A DNA stretch of 21,765 nt. It comes from WLMZ01 sp037139095. GTDB taxonomy: Bacteria > Actinomycetota > Acidimicrobiia > Acidimicrobiales > Ilumatobacteraceae. Below are positions 1-7,730 of the stretch, piece after piece. A program made the translations under genes and the position numbers. Where the stretch lies: NCBI GenBank assembly GCA_037139095.1, contig JBAXHD010000042.1:1-21765 (forward strand), given 5' to 3'. A model generated the notes under the pieces. It saw only the letters and a program-made list of their open reading frames with translations, did no database searches and was not told the DNA's origin. Every line of letters starts with the position of its first letter. The stretch's first letter is position 1.

Positions 1-1
1 G

Positions 2-1696
2 GCTCAGCGTCAGCAAAACCCACCGCGGCCAAAGCCAGCCGGTCAGCAGCCCGGCGGACAGCCTCGTGCGCCGCAGCAACCGCGCCAGCCTCGCCCTGCA
101 GCGGTAGCCGCCGACCCTAATCCCGAATTGCCAGAGCGCTCGTCCGAGGGCAAGCCCAGCGTCGAGGCCGCCGAGACGGCTCTCGTTCGGCGTCCACAGA
201 TTGGCGACACTCGGCCAGCGCCCCGGCCGGCAGCTGCCGCCACCGAAGCTGCCGCCGAAAGCACCACGCCAAGCAATGGTGCCAAGAAGAAGCGTCGTCG
301 CACTCCCAAAGCCAAGGTCGCGTCGGCTGGCGGTAGCGGCTCAGCAGGTGGCTCTCGCGGCGCCCAACTCGATGCCGACTTGCTCGAAAAGCGACGTGGC
401 CGCGAGCGCAACGGTCGCCCAGTGGGGCGCTATTTAATGTGCGTTCAGGTTCGAGACAACCTCACCCAGGTGGCAGTGCTCGAAGGACGCAACCTCGTTG
501 AGCACTACGTGAGCCAGCCGGCCGACGATGTCAGCCAGATTCACGGCAACATCTACGTGGGCAAGGTGCAAAACGTGCTGCCTGGCATGGAAGCGGCCTT
601 TGTCGACATCAGCACACCAAAGAACGCGGTGTTGTATCGCGGCGATGTGCAGTACGACCAAGAAGACATTGTCGAGCATGGCAAAGATGCCCGCATCGAG
701 AACATCCTCAAGGCCAAGCAGCTCATCGTGTGCCAGGTCACCAAGAACCCCATTGGAGCCAAGGGTGCTCGTCTCACCCAAGAGGTGTCGTTGCCCGGTC
801 GCTTCGTGGTGTTGATTCCCAACTCAAAGACCTATGGCATCTCGAAGCGTTTGCCAGACGATGTACGCAAGCGTTTGCGCAACATCCTCGACCGCGTGAA
901 GCCTGCCGAGCATGGTCTCATCGTGCGTACCGCCGCTGAAAATGCTTCTGAGCACGAGCTTCGGGCCGACATGACCCGGCTGCTCGATCAGTGGAACATC
1001 ATCGAGGCTAAGGCCAAAAAGGCTCAAGGCCCGGCGTTGCTCTACCGCGAACCAGAGCTTGCTGTACGTGTGATTCGTGAAGAGTTCAACGCCGAATATC
1101 GCGGTGTCATTATCGATGACCAGCGCTTGTTCGAAGATGTGCGTGATTACGTCACGGCGTTTAACCCCGAACTTGCCGACCGAGTCGAGTACTTCGACGC
1201 ATCGCAAGAGGGCCTGCCCATCTACGAGAGGTTCCACCTTCACGAACAACTCCATAAGGCGCTCGACCGCAAGGTGTGGCTCCGCTCTGGTGGTTCGTTG
1301 ATCATTGAGCACACTGAAGCGCTCACGGTCATCGACGTGAACACCGGCAAGAACGTGGGCACATCGAACTCGAATCTTGAGGCCACGGTGTTCCACAACA
1401 ACCTCGAAGCCGCCGACGAAATTGCTCGGCAGCTACGGCTGCGCGACATCGGCGGCATCATCGTGATCGACTTCATCGACATGGAGATCCGCGAGAACCG
1501 TCGCAAGGTGCTCGATGCCTTCCGTGAGGCCTTGGCCCGCGATAAGACCCGTACGCAGGTGTTCGACATCTCTGAGCTCGGTCTTGTCGAGATGACCCGC
1601 AAACGCATCGGCGAAGGTCTGCTCACCAATTTCGCAGACCAGTGCCCGAACTGCGAAGGTCGTGGCGTACTCGTTGATGTGGCGCTTCTGCAGTAA
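2..1696 (+). CDS. rne: Ribonuclease E/G family endoribonuclease (3' part, 5' end outside window)
   Basis: Single-strand endoribonuclease of the RNase E/G family, acting in the cytoplasm on mRNA turnover and rRNA/tRNA processing. The frame is open from base 2 with no start in view. The visible N-terminal part to about base 390 is Gln/Pro/Ala-rich and basic low complexity, typical of actinobacterial RNase E/G extensions. The conserved core follows: an S1-like segment (HGNIYVGKV, near 540), the two metal-binding aspartates in TVIDVNTG (GAC 1334-1336) and IVIDFIDME (GAC 1469-1471), and the Zn-link CPNC (Cys codons at 1643 and 1652). It ends 86 bases before rplU, the usual neighbour. A TTG at 128 is a possible internal start, but low-complexity coding continues upstream of it, so I read it as internal. 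RNase E and RNase G cannot be separated without the 5' end. Confidence 0.95.
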   Translation, partial: AQRQQNPPRPKPAGQQPGGQPRAPQQPRQPRPAAVAADPNPELPERSSEGKPSVEAAETALVRRPQIGDTRPAPRPAAAATEAAAESTTPSNGAKKKRRRTPKAKVASAGGSGSAGGSRGAQLDADLLEKRRGRERNGRPVGRYLMCVQVRDNLTQVAVLEGRNLVEHYVSQPADDVSQIHGNIYVGKVQNVLPGMEAAFVDISTPKNAVLYRGDVQYDQEDIVEHGKDARIENILKAKQLIVCQVTKNPIGAKGARLTQEVSLPGRFVVLIPNSKTYGISKRLPDDVRKRLRNILDRVKPAEHGLIVRTAAENASEHELRADMTRLLDQWNIIEAKAKKAQGPALLYREPELAVRVIREEFNAEYRGVIIDDQRLFEDVRDYVTAFNPELADRVEYFDASQEGLPIYERFHLHEQLHKALDRKVWLRSGGSLIIEHTEALTVIDVNTGKNVGTSNSNLEATVFHNNLEAADEIARQLRLRDIGGIIVIDFIDMEIRENRRKVLDAFREALARDKTRTQVFDISELGLVEMTRKRIGEGLLTNFADQCPNCEGRGVLVDVALLQ

Positions 1697-1732
1697 TCCC
1701 GGGCGAGCGCCAGCGAGCCATTTGAAATGACC

Positions 1733-1762
1733 CCAACATCCCGTTGGTGTAGTCACCCAACG
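1733..1762 (+). promoter_or_regulatory. Alternative hairpins upstream of rplU
   Basis: Three short complementary segments lie between rne and rplU: CCAAC (1733-1737), GTTGG (1743-1747) and CCAAC (1757-1761). The middle one can pair with either flank. The downstream pairing extends to CGTTGG/CCAACG, plus TG/CA across a bulged C, with loop TAGT. The two hairpins are mutually exclusive. This is seen directly; a role as rne terminator or rplU leader control is inference. There is no T-run after either hairpin. Confidence 0.4.
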
Positions 1763-1772
1763 ACGATAGGAT
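1744..1772 (+). promoter_or_regulatory. Possible rplU promoter
   Basis: TTGGTG (1744-1749), a 17-base spacer and TAGGAT (1767-1772) form a plausible sigma-70-type promoter 10 bases before the rplU ATG, which would give an almost leaderless transcript. The AGGA within 1768-1771 could instead be a weak ribosome binding site on a transcript reading through from rne. Confidence 0.35.
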
Positions 1773-1782
1773 CTCACCCGTT

Positions 1783-2094
1783 ATGTACGCAGTAATCGCA
1801 ACCGGCGGTAAGCAGGAACGTGTCGCAGAAGGCCAGCAATTGCAGGTCGAGCTACTCGGGGCTGAAGACGGCGCCGACGTCTCCTTCACTCCTGTTCTGT
1901 TCGTCGATGGCGACTCAGTTTTGGCTACACCTGCTGAGCTGAAAGGTGTCACCGTTACGGGCCGGGTCATCGGCACCGCAAAGGGACCCAAGATCGACGG
2001 CTTCACCTACAAGCGCCGCACGAACCAGCGCAAGCGCTACGGTCACCGTCAAAAGTACACTGTCGTCGAAATCACATCGATCGCAAAGGGCTGA
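1783..2094 (+). CDS. rplU: 50S ribosomal protein L21
   Basis: Structural protein of the large ribosomal subunit that binds 23S rRNA. The 103 residues match the usual L21 length. The family hallmarks are present: N-terminal MYAVIATGGKQ, a central beta-rich region, and the C-terminal basic stretch FTYKRRTNQRKRYGHRQKYT that contacts rRNA. The ATG is the only sensible start and gives the canonical N terminus. It sits between the RNase E/G gene and rpmA (3 bases downstream), the standard rplU-rpmA arrangement, so the two are almost certainly co-transcribed. Confidence 0.98.
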   Translation: MYAVIATGGKQERVAEGQQLQVELLGAEDGADVSFTPVLFVDGDSVLATPAELKGVTVTGRVIGTAKGPKIDGFTYKRRTNQRKRYGHRQKYTVVEITSIAKG

Positions 2095-2097
2095 GCC

Positions 2098-2352
2098 ATG
2101 TCAAAGACAAAAGGTGGCGGGTCTACCCGCAACGGTCGTGATTCCAACGCCCAGCGCCTCGGCGTGAAGGCATTTGGCGGATCCTCCATCACAGCCGGAA
2201 CCATCTTGATCCGCCAGCGCGGCACTCGGTTCCATCCAGGCACCAACGTGGGCATTGGCAAGGACGACACCTTGTTCGCTCTCAAAGATGGCAACGTGCA
2301 GTTCGGCGAGCGCCGTGGCCGTCGTGTCATCAACGTGATTGTTCCTGAGTAA
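2098..2352 (+). CDS. rpmA: 50S ribosomal protein L27
   Basis: Large-subunit ribosomal protein whose N terminus reaches the peptidyl transferase centre. The 84 residues show the family pattern KGGGSTRNGRDSNAQRLGVK, then RQRGTRFHPGTNVGIGKDDTLFA. The N terminus begins MSKTKGGGS without the cleaved leader seen in Firmicutes L27. It starts 3 bases after the rplU stop, with AAAGGG (2085-2090) as a ribosome binding site overlapping the end of rplU. A GC-rich hairpin follows the stop. Confidence 0.98.
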   Translation: MSKTKGGGSTRNGRDSNAQRLGVKAFGGSSITAGTILIRQRGTRFHPGTNVGIGKDDTLFALKDGNVQFGERRGRRVINVIVPE

Positions 2353-2377
2353 CACTTCTCGTTACTGAGTTCTTTCT

Positions 2378-2411
2378 GACCCGGCCCCTGCGGCCGGGTT
2401 CAGTCGTTTTC
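2378..2411 (+). terminator. Intrinsic terminator after rpmA, probably bidirectional
   Basis: A perfect 8-bp GC-rich stem ACCCGGCC (2379-2386)/GGCCGGGT (2392-2399) with a 5-base loop is followed by a T-rich stretch that includes TTTT at 2407-2410. It lies between the convergent rpmA and dgt-like genes, so it can end the ribosomal operon and possibly transcripts from the opposite strand. Confidence 0.75.
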
Positions 2412-2441
2412 GGGCCAGATTTCCTTGGTGAGTCGGGCCCG

Positions 2442-3611
2442 CTATTCGGCCATGCCCACGCCGCGGGGTAAACGGTCGGCACTCCAACCCAGCAGCATCA
2501 TCGCTTGGCGGCAAGCAAAGCGATCGGTCATGCCACTCACGTAGCGAACTGCCGAGTGCAGCGCTTCGGCACTGCCGGCCTGAATACCAGCAACCGCAAC
2601 AGCGCTGTGCTGATGGTCGATGTTGTGCTGGGTGTCGATGTCGGCGAGCAGGTTGGGTCTATCGGCGTAATGCTCGACCAATGCCTGAAGTAGGGCGATG
2701 ACCGCCGTTGCTTGGGCCTGCGAGGCAGGGCGAAGGTACACGTGCTCATAGTTGAATTGGCGAAACTCGCTGAGGGCTGCGGCGTAGTCGTTGACCATGC
2801 CGATACGTCCGGTTTGTGCGGCGGCGTCGGTCATTGCATGCACGAACGCGCCGAGTTGACGCGAGCGAGTCGCGCCGCACCGGTCGCGAACCAGTGCGGG
2901 CAACATGTCGGGTGCCACGATTCCGGCGGCCACGGCATCTTCGAAGTCGTGACACACATAGGCAATGCGGTCGGCCCATGACACCACTTCGCCCTCGGGG
3001 GTTGCCGGGGCCGGCCGCGACCACGAGTGATTACGGACGCCATCGAGGGTCTCGGCGCACAGGTTGAGTGAGGTCAAGGTGACATCGGCACCCCACAGCG
3101 CATGGTCGTAGCCCCCGGGCACATACGGCGAGAGGGCGTCTTCACTGGCGTGGCCGCCCGGACCGTGACCGCAATCGTGTCCGAGCGCGATGGCCTCGGT
3201 GAGTGCCACATTCAGCCCGAGGGCCCGCGAGATCGACACGGCCACTTGGGCCACCTCGAGCGCGTGAGTGAGGCGTGTGCGCTGATGATCGTCGGGGAAC
3301 ACGAACACTTGGGTCTTGCCGGCGAGGCGACGAAACGACGATGCGTGCAAGATGCGGTCGCGGTCACGCTCGAAGCAGGTGCGGTACGTGTCGGGTTCTT
3401 CGTCGATGGCTCGGTCGCCGGCGCCACTGGCTCGGGTGGCAAGGCGCGCCATTGAGGTGTCTTGGGTTTCTTCGCTGTTGCGTCGATCGACGAGGTTGGT
3501 GCTGCCGGGTCCTGCCCACGAGTCGCTGTGCGCCAATTGGATGCCAGCGACTTGATGCCCAGACATCGTCGCGGCCCAGCGTTGCGCTCGTTCTTGCACC
3601 GACTCGTCCAT
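2442..3611 (-). CDS. dgt: dGTPase-like HD-domain triphosphohydrolase
   Basis: HD-superfamily enzyme of the deoxyguanosinetriphosphate triphosphohydrolase type, which hydrolyses dNTPs to nucleoside and tripolyphosphate and so shapes dNTP pools. In 389 residues I see the signature FERDRDRILHASSFRRLAGKTQVF (79-103), the metal-binding His of RLTHALEVAQ (H116), the HD pair in GHDCGHGPGGHASE (H145, D146), and the distal Asp in WADRIAYVCHDFEDA (D214). The segment usually resembling GFEHNAQ reads GGYDHALWG here. The ATG at 3611 is preceded by TATCCT at 7 bases, which supports this start; the first ~55 residues are poorly conserved in style, and an internal Met at residue 54 is the alternative. Nucleotide specificity cannot be predicted. 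Confidence 0.88.
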   Translation of the reverse strand: MDESVQERAQRWAATMSGHQVAGIQLAHSDSWAGPGSTNLVDRRNSEETQDTSMARLATRASGAGDRAIDEEPDTYRTCFERDRDRILHASSFRRLAGKTQVFVFPDDHQRTRLTHALEVAQVAVSISRALGLNVALTEAIALGHDCGHGPGGHASEDALSPYVPGGYDHALWGADVTLTSLNLCAETLDGVRNHSWSRPAPATPEGEVVSWADRIAYVCHDFEDAVAAGIVAPDMLPALVRDRCGATRSRQLGAFVHAMTDAAAQTGRIGMVNDYAAALSEFRQFNYEHVYLRPASQAQATAVIALLQALVEHYADRPNLLADIDTQHNIDHQHSAVAVAGIQAGSAEALHSAVRYVSGMTDRFACRQAMMLLGWSADRLPRGVGMAE

Positions 3612-3618
3612 AGCTCGC

Positions 3619-3624
3619 AGGATA
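3619..3624 (-). promoter_or_regulatory. -10-like hexamer of dgt, leaderless type
   Basis: On the minus strand TATCCT stands 7 bases upstream of the dgt-like ATG. This spacing would place the transcription start at or near the start codon. No ribosome binding site is visible, consistent with a leaderless mRNA. Confidence 0.45.
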
Positions 3625-3662
3625 CGCGGTGCAATCAGCGACCACCGACTACCGCTGACAGA

Positions 3663-3668
3663 TAGCCT
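3663..3668 (+). promoter_or_regulatory. Possible -10 hexamer of obg
   Basis: TAGCCT ends 11 bases before the obg ATG in the 68-base divergent gap with dgt. No convincing -35 element or ribosome binding site is seen. Confidence 0.25.
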
Positions 3669-3679
3669 GCATTTGCCCT

Positions 3680-4921
3680 ATGAGTGGATTTGTCGACGAA
3701 GCCCAACTAAATGTCCGCGGAGGCGATGGTGGTGCTGGCTGTGTGTCGTTCCGTCGCGAAGGTCCAGAGGCCATGGGTGGACCCAACGGCGGCGATGGAG
3801 GCAAGGGCGGCGATGTCTGGCTTGTAGCCACCCGCAACGTTGCCTCGCTGCTTGCGTTTCGTGATCATCCCCACCGGCGCGCCAAGGATGGCGTGCACGG
3901 TAAGGGCAAGGATCAGCACGGCAAGCGCGGCGAGAGCATCGAGGTCATGGTGCCCGAGGGCACCATTGCGCGCGACATGTACACCGGCGAATTGCTGGCC
4001 GACCTTGTGCATCACGGCGACCGTTGGCTCGCTGCTGCCGGCGGCCGTGGCGGCCGCGGTAACGCCAAGTTCTGGTCAAACCGTCGTCGTGCCCCGAACT
4101 ATGCCGAGCAGGGCGAACACGGTGTAGATCAGTGGCTCAAGCTCGACCTCAAACTGATGGCCGATGTGGCATTGGTGGGTTTCCCGAACGCTGGCAAGAG
4201 CACGCTCATCAGCAGCATCAGTGCGGCAAAGCCCAAGATCGCGGCGTATCCGTTTACCACGCTCGAACCGCACCTTGGCGTTGTCAGAGTCGACAGCGAT
4301 ACCGAGTTCATCGTGGCCGATATTCCTGGTCTCATCGAAGGCGCCAGCGAGGGGCGTGGCCTTGGCCATCAGTTCCTACGCCATATCGAACGTGCTCGGG
4401 TGTTGTGTGTGTTGGTCGACCTCGAGTCGGCCGACGGCGTGTCGCCAGCCGATCAGGAGCGCATCTTGTTGGGTGAGCTTGGCAACTACGAACCCGAACT
4501 TCTCGAGCGGCCTCGCCTTGTTGTGGGTACCAAGAACGATGTCGGCGCCGACACCCAATGGGATGGGCTTCGAATCAGCGCCATCACTACCGAGGGTTTG
4601 CGCGTGCTGGTGGGCAAGTTGGCCGAACTGGTTTCGAAGGTTCGCGAAGAGCAGCCCGAGCAAGAAGGCATTGTTATCATTCGTCCTGAGGTCGATGGTG
4701 CCGTTGTCGAACGCATCGACGAGAACCAGTTCCGTGTTCGCGGTCGCAACGTCGAGCGCGTTGTAGCGTTGAACGATGTGACCACACCAGAGGCGCTGAA
4801 CTGGATCGACGAGCGTCTGAAGAAACTCGGCGTCGATCGACTCCTCAGTCGTGCCGGTGCGCAGGACGGAGACGTGGTGTGGATCGGTGAGTTCAGCTTC
4901 GAGTACGAGCCCGATCTGTAA
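3680..4921 (+). CDS. obgE: Obg-family GTPase (ribosome assembly, CgtA)
   Basis: Essential GTPase that binds the 50S subunit and links ribosome maturation to growth and stress. The 413 residues carry all three domains. The glycine-rich Obg fold runs over about 1-160 (GGDGGAG, GGPNGGDGGKGGDV). The G domain has G1 GFPNAGKS (167-174), G2 YPFTTLEPHLG (190-200), G3 DIPG (214-217), G4 TKND (284-287) and G5 SAIT (300-303). A C-terminal OCT domain (about 335-413) ends in GDVVWIGEFSFEYEPDL. G4 has Thr in place of the usual Asn of NKxD, a change tolerated in some other GTPases. The proB ATG follows the stop codon with no gap, so the two are co-transcribed and translation is probably coupled. Confidence 0.97.
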   Translation: MSGFVDEAQLNVRGGDGGAGCVSFRREGPEAMGGPNGGDGGKGGDVWLVATRNVASLLAFRDHPHRRAKDGVHGKGKDQHGKRGESIEVMVPEGTIARDMYTGELLADLVHHGDRWLAAAGGRGGRGNAKFWSNRRRAPNYAEQGEHGVDQWLKLDLKLMADVALVGFPNAGKSTLISSISAAKPKIAAYPFTTLEPHLGVVRVDSDTEFIVADIPGLIEGASEGRGLGHQFLRHIERARVLCVLVDLESADGVSPADQERILLGELGNYEPELLERPRLVVGTKNDVGADTQWDGLRISAITTEGLRVLVGKLAELVSKVREEQPEQEGIVIIRPEVDGAVVERIDENQFRVRGRNVERVVALNDVTTPEALNWIDERLKKLGVDRLLSRAGAQDGDVVWIGEFSFEYEPDL

Positions 4922-6010
4922 ATGCGGGTCGTAGCCAAAGTCGGGACGTCGTCACTCACTGATGCATCTGGTGTGATCCAGGTGCATGTGATCGCGTCGC
5001 TGTGTGATCAGTTGGCGGCACTTCGAGCGCAGGGCCACGAGGTCATCTTCGTGAGTTCGGGAGCTATTGCTGCGGGCGTGGCCGCGTTGGGTCTTACGTC
5101 GCGACCAGCCGACGTGTTGTCGTTGCAAGCCCTTGCCGCTGCTGGCCAGCCACGGCTGATGAAGGAGTACAACCAACAGTTCGAGCGCCACGGACTCGTG
5201 GCTGCGCAGGTGCTGTTGGTGCCGCACGATTTTGCCAACCGTCGTCAATATCTGCACGCCCGCGACACGCTGGTTCGTTTGCTCGAACTTGGGTGCATTC
5301 CCATCGTGAACGAGAACGACACGGTGGCCAGCGACGAGATTCGTTACGGCGACAACGATCGCATCGCGGCGCTTGTGGCCCACAACGTAAGCGCCGACGT
5401 GCTGGTGCTGCTTACCGATATGCCCGGTTTGTATACGGCCGATCCGCGCACGAACCCCGGCGCAACATTGATCAGCAATGTTGCCGCCGACGACCCATTG
5501 CTCTCGGTTACGGCTGGGGCAACAGGCACCAATCGTGGCAGCGGTGGCATGGCGTCAAAGTTGGGCGCGGCGCGACTCGCCAGTTGGTCGGGTGTGCGCG
5601 CGGTTATCGCCGAAGCGCTGCGCGCAAATGTCTTGGTCGATGCTGTTGCGGGGGTCTCCGTGGGTACCACATTCGAGCCCAGCGATCGCCGGTTGCCAGC
5701 ACGCAAGCTGTGGATTGGCTTCGCTAGCCAAGTCGACGGTTCGGTCACTGTGGACACCGGTGCCGCCCGTGCGTTGGTCGAGCGCGGTACTTCGTTGCTT
5801 CCCGCCGGAGTCACCGCTGTCACCGGCGATTTCGACGAGGGCTCCACGATCGAAGTGCGCGATGCCGAAGGCATCGTGTTCGCTCGCGGCATGGCTGCCG
5901 TTTCGTCGGCAGTGGTGCGTGCCAATGCTGGGCGCAGCACTCGTGATCTCGCACCGCAGATTGCACACGAAGTGATTCATCGCGACGATCTGGTGCTGTT
6001 ACCCCGCTGA
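4922..6010 (+). CDS. proB: Glutamate 5-kinase
   Basis: Catalyses ATP-dependent phosphorylation of glutamate to gamma-glutamyl phosphate, the first step of proline synthesis, normally under proline feedback. The 362 residues comprise an amino-acid-kinase domain (K6, G8; VSSGAI 44-49; NENDTV 130-135; YGDND 142-146; LTDMPGLYTADP 164-175; GSGGMASK 206-213) and a C-terminal PUA domain (about 267-355). The ATG is fused to the obg stop as TAAATG, so translational coupling is likely. proA, which commonly follows proB, is not next to it: the next gene is the convergent murJ. Confidence 0.96.
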   Translation: MRVVAKVGTSSLTDASGVIQVHVIASLCDQLAALRAQGHEVIFVSSGAIAAGVAALGLTSRPADVLSLQALAAAGQPRLMKEYNQQFERHGLVAAQVLLVPHDFANRRQYLHARDTLVRLLELGCIPIVNENDTVASDEIRYGDNDRIAALVAHNVSADVLVLLTDMPGLYTADPRTNPGATLISNVAADDPLLSVTAGATGTNRGSGGMASKLGAARLASWSGVRAVIAEALRANVLVDAVAGVSVGTTFEPSDRRLPARKLWIGFASQVDGSVTVDTGAARALVERGTSLLPAGVTAVTGDFDEGSTIEVRDAEGIVFARGMAAVSSAVVRANAGRSTRDLAPQIAHEVIHRDDLVLLPR

Positions 6011-6019
6011 TTCGTGCGC

Positions 6020-6040
6020 GCAGCCCGATGTCTTGGCTGC
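6020..6040. terminator. Hairpin between convergent proB and murJ
   Basis: A 6-bp stem GCAGCC (6020-6025)/GGCTGC (6035-6040) with a 9-base loop fills most of the 35-base gap between the two stop codons. There is no T-run on either strand, so a terminator role is only suggested by position. Confidence 0.3.
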
Positions 6041-6045
6041 CAGCG

Positions 6046-7656
6046 TTACGCCTCGGTGTTGCGGTGGCGCAGTAACCGATCGCTGACCAACGTGAGTTCG
6101 GGTGCCTTCAACACGACCAACATGGCCACGTACACGCCTGCGCCAATGATGGTGCCCAGCAGTGCGCGAGGTATTGCGCCGTCACCGGCATTGGCGCCTA
6201 CGTGGCGGGCAAACCACCACACGACCTCACCCATAATCGCTGAGGCCAACAACATGCGCCCCATGCTTTCGTAAATGGGGCGCAGTTCGAACCCAGGCAC
6301 CTTGTAGCTCAGCACCAAGAGCGCAAACGCGGCGCTGATCAAATATGCAATACCAAACGACAGCCCGAGGCCGAGGACTCCGTAGCGGCCAACAAGTATG
6401 CACGCGAGCACGATGTTGAGCGCGTTCTCGACGAGGTTGATGATGAATGGCGTGCGCGCGTCTTGGTGAGCGTAAAACCCACGCAGCACGAACAGATACA
6501 CGCTGAACCCCACGAGGCCTACGGCGAATCCGCCGAGGGCCCGACTGGTGTTGAGCGCCTGCAACGCGTTGAGGCGGCCGTGTTGCAAGATGCCGCCGAT
6601 GATTGAGCGGCGCAGAACAAACAGGCCGACGCCCGCAGGCAAGGTGAGTAGCGCCACCATGCGGATGCCGAGCGATGTGCGATCCATGAACGCGGCTTTG
6701 TCGCCGCGTGCCACAAACCGGGAGAGCTCGGGAACGAACGTGGTTGCAATCGAAACTGCTAACAACCCGTGGGGGAGTACGAAGAATGTAAAGGCAGCGG
6801 TATAGGCCGCCTGTTGGCCTTCGCCGGATCCGAGCGCGAGGTTCTTCACGACGACGATCGACACCTGGTTGGCTATCGCATAGCCAAGGGTCCAACCCGA
6901 AAGCTGCAGGAGTTTGCGTACTGCGGGATGGCGGAAGTTGGCGTTGAAGCGCAGCGGTACATGCGCCTTCTTCAGAGCGGGCAGCAAAGCGAAAGCCATC
7001 ACTGCGATACCGGAGGTAGCGCCGAAGCCAAGCATCAGACGCAAGCCAGTGTTCGACAACACCTCACCGAGTTCGATGTCTTTGTGGCCGACCACGCCAG
7101 GAATGAGCAACAGGCTCACGATGATCACCAGATTCGAGAGCACCGGTGACCACGCAGCGGCAAAGAAGCGACGCCGCGCATTGAGTAGCGCAGCGCCCAG
7201 TGCCGACAAGCCGTAGAAGAAGATCTGGATCAAAAAGATGCGAGCCAATGACGAGCCGACGTCGCGGTATTGCGTGGCGTTGATGGTGCTCGGAGGATTG
7301 AACGAGAAGAGGTGAAAGATCAACGGCGCAGCAACAAACGCCAGCGCTGTGATTGCGGTGAGGGCCAACACTGCCACGGTTACTACGGCCGTGGTGGCGT
7401 CGTCGTCGTCTTGTTCGACGTGCTTGGTGAACAGTGGAACAAGGCTTGCCGAGAGCACGCCGCCGAGCAATAACTCGTAGATCGCGTTGGGGCTGTTGTT
7501 GGCTCCGTCGTATGCGTCGGCCAGCGCCGTTTGCCCGATGATGATGCTGAACACGACAATGCGAATCAACCCAGTTAGCCGGGACAATGCTGTGCCCAAC
7601 GTGACCACGACGTTGGATCGCAACAGGCCTCGTCCCCCGAGTGCTTCGTTGTTCAC
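6046..7656 (-). CDS. murJ: Lipid II flippase MurJ (MVIN family)
   Basis: Polytopic inner-membrane protein that moves lipid II across the membrane for peptidoglycan synthesis. From the GTG at 7656 the protein has 536 residues with many hydrophobic segments (about 14 expected for the family). It starts NNEALGGRGLLRSNVVVTLGTALSRLTGLIR, the typical MurJ N terminus, followed by ADAYDGANNSPNAIYELLLGGVLSASLVPLF. The frame stays open to an ATG at 7746, but those 30 residues are not family-like and would overlap the divergent MoxR gene. TACTAT lies 6 bases before the GTG, fitting a leaderless start there. It lacks the long C-terminal kinase-like extension of mycobacterial MviN. Confidence 0.93.
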   Translation of the reverse strand: MNNEALGGRGLLRSNVVVTLGTALSRLTGLIRIVVFSIIIGQTALADAYDGANNSPNAIYELLLGGVLSASLVPLFTKHVEQDDDDATTAVVTVAVLALTAITALAFVAAPLIFHLFSFNPPSTINATQYRDVGSSLARIFLIQIFFYGLSALGAALLNARRRFFAAAWSPVLSNLVIIVSLLLIPGVVGHKDIELGEVLSNTGLRLMLGFGATSGIAVMAFALLPALKKAHVPLRFNANFRHPAVRKLLQLSGWTLGYAIANQVSIVVVKNLALGSGEGQQAAYTAAFTFFVLPHGLLAVSIATTFVPELSRFVARGDKAAFMDRTSLGIRMVALLTLPAGVGLFVLRRSIIGGILQHGRLNALQALNTSRALGGFAVGLVGFSVYLFVLRGFYAHQDARTPFIINLVENALNIVLACILVGRYGVLGLGLSFGIAYLISAAFALLVLSYKVPGFELRPIYESMGRMLLASAIMGEVVWWFARHVGANAGDGAIPRALLGTIIGAGVYVAMLVVLKAPELTLVSDRLLRHRNTEA

Positions 7657-7662
7657 CTGCGC

Positions 7663-7668
7663 ATAGTA
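7663..7668 (-). promoter_or_regulatory. -10 hexamer of murJ, leaderless type
   Basis: On the minus strand TACTAT lies 6 bases before the GTG at 7656. The spacing places the transcription start on the start codon and decides the choice of GTG 7656 over the ATG at 7746. No clear -35 element is seen. Confidence 0.5.
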
Positions 7669-7696
7669 CGGCTTTCGTCGCGAAGGTGTAACTCGA

Positions 7697-7727
7697 TTGA
7701 GGTGCCGACGAGCCGTGCGGTTAGGGT
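7697..7727 (+). promoter_or_regulatory. Possible promoter of the MoxR/VWA pair
   Basis: TTGAGG (7697-7702) and TAGGGT (7722-7727) are 19 bases apart. TAGGGT is 9 bases before the second in-frame ATG (7737) and 3 before the first (7731), which favours a leaderless start at 7737. The spacer is one or two bases longer than ideal. Confidence 0.35.
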
Positions 7728-7730
7728 GCG

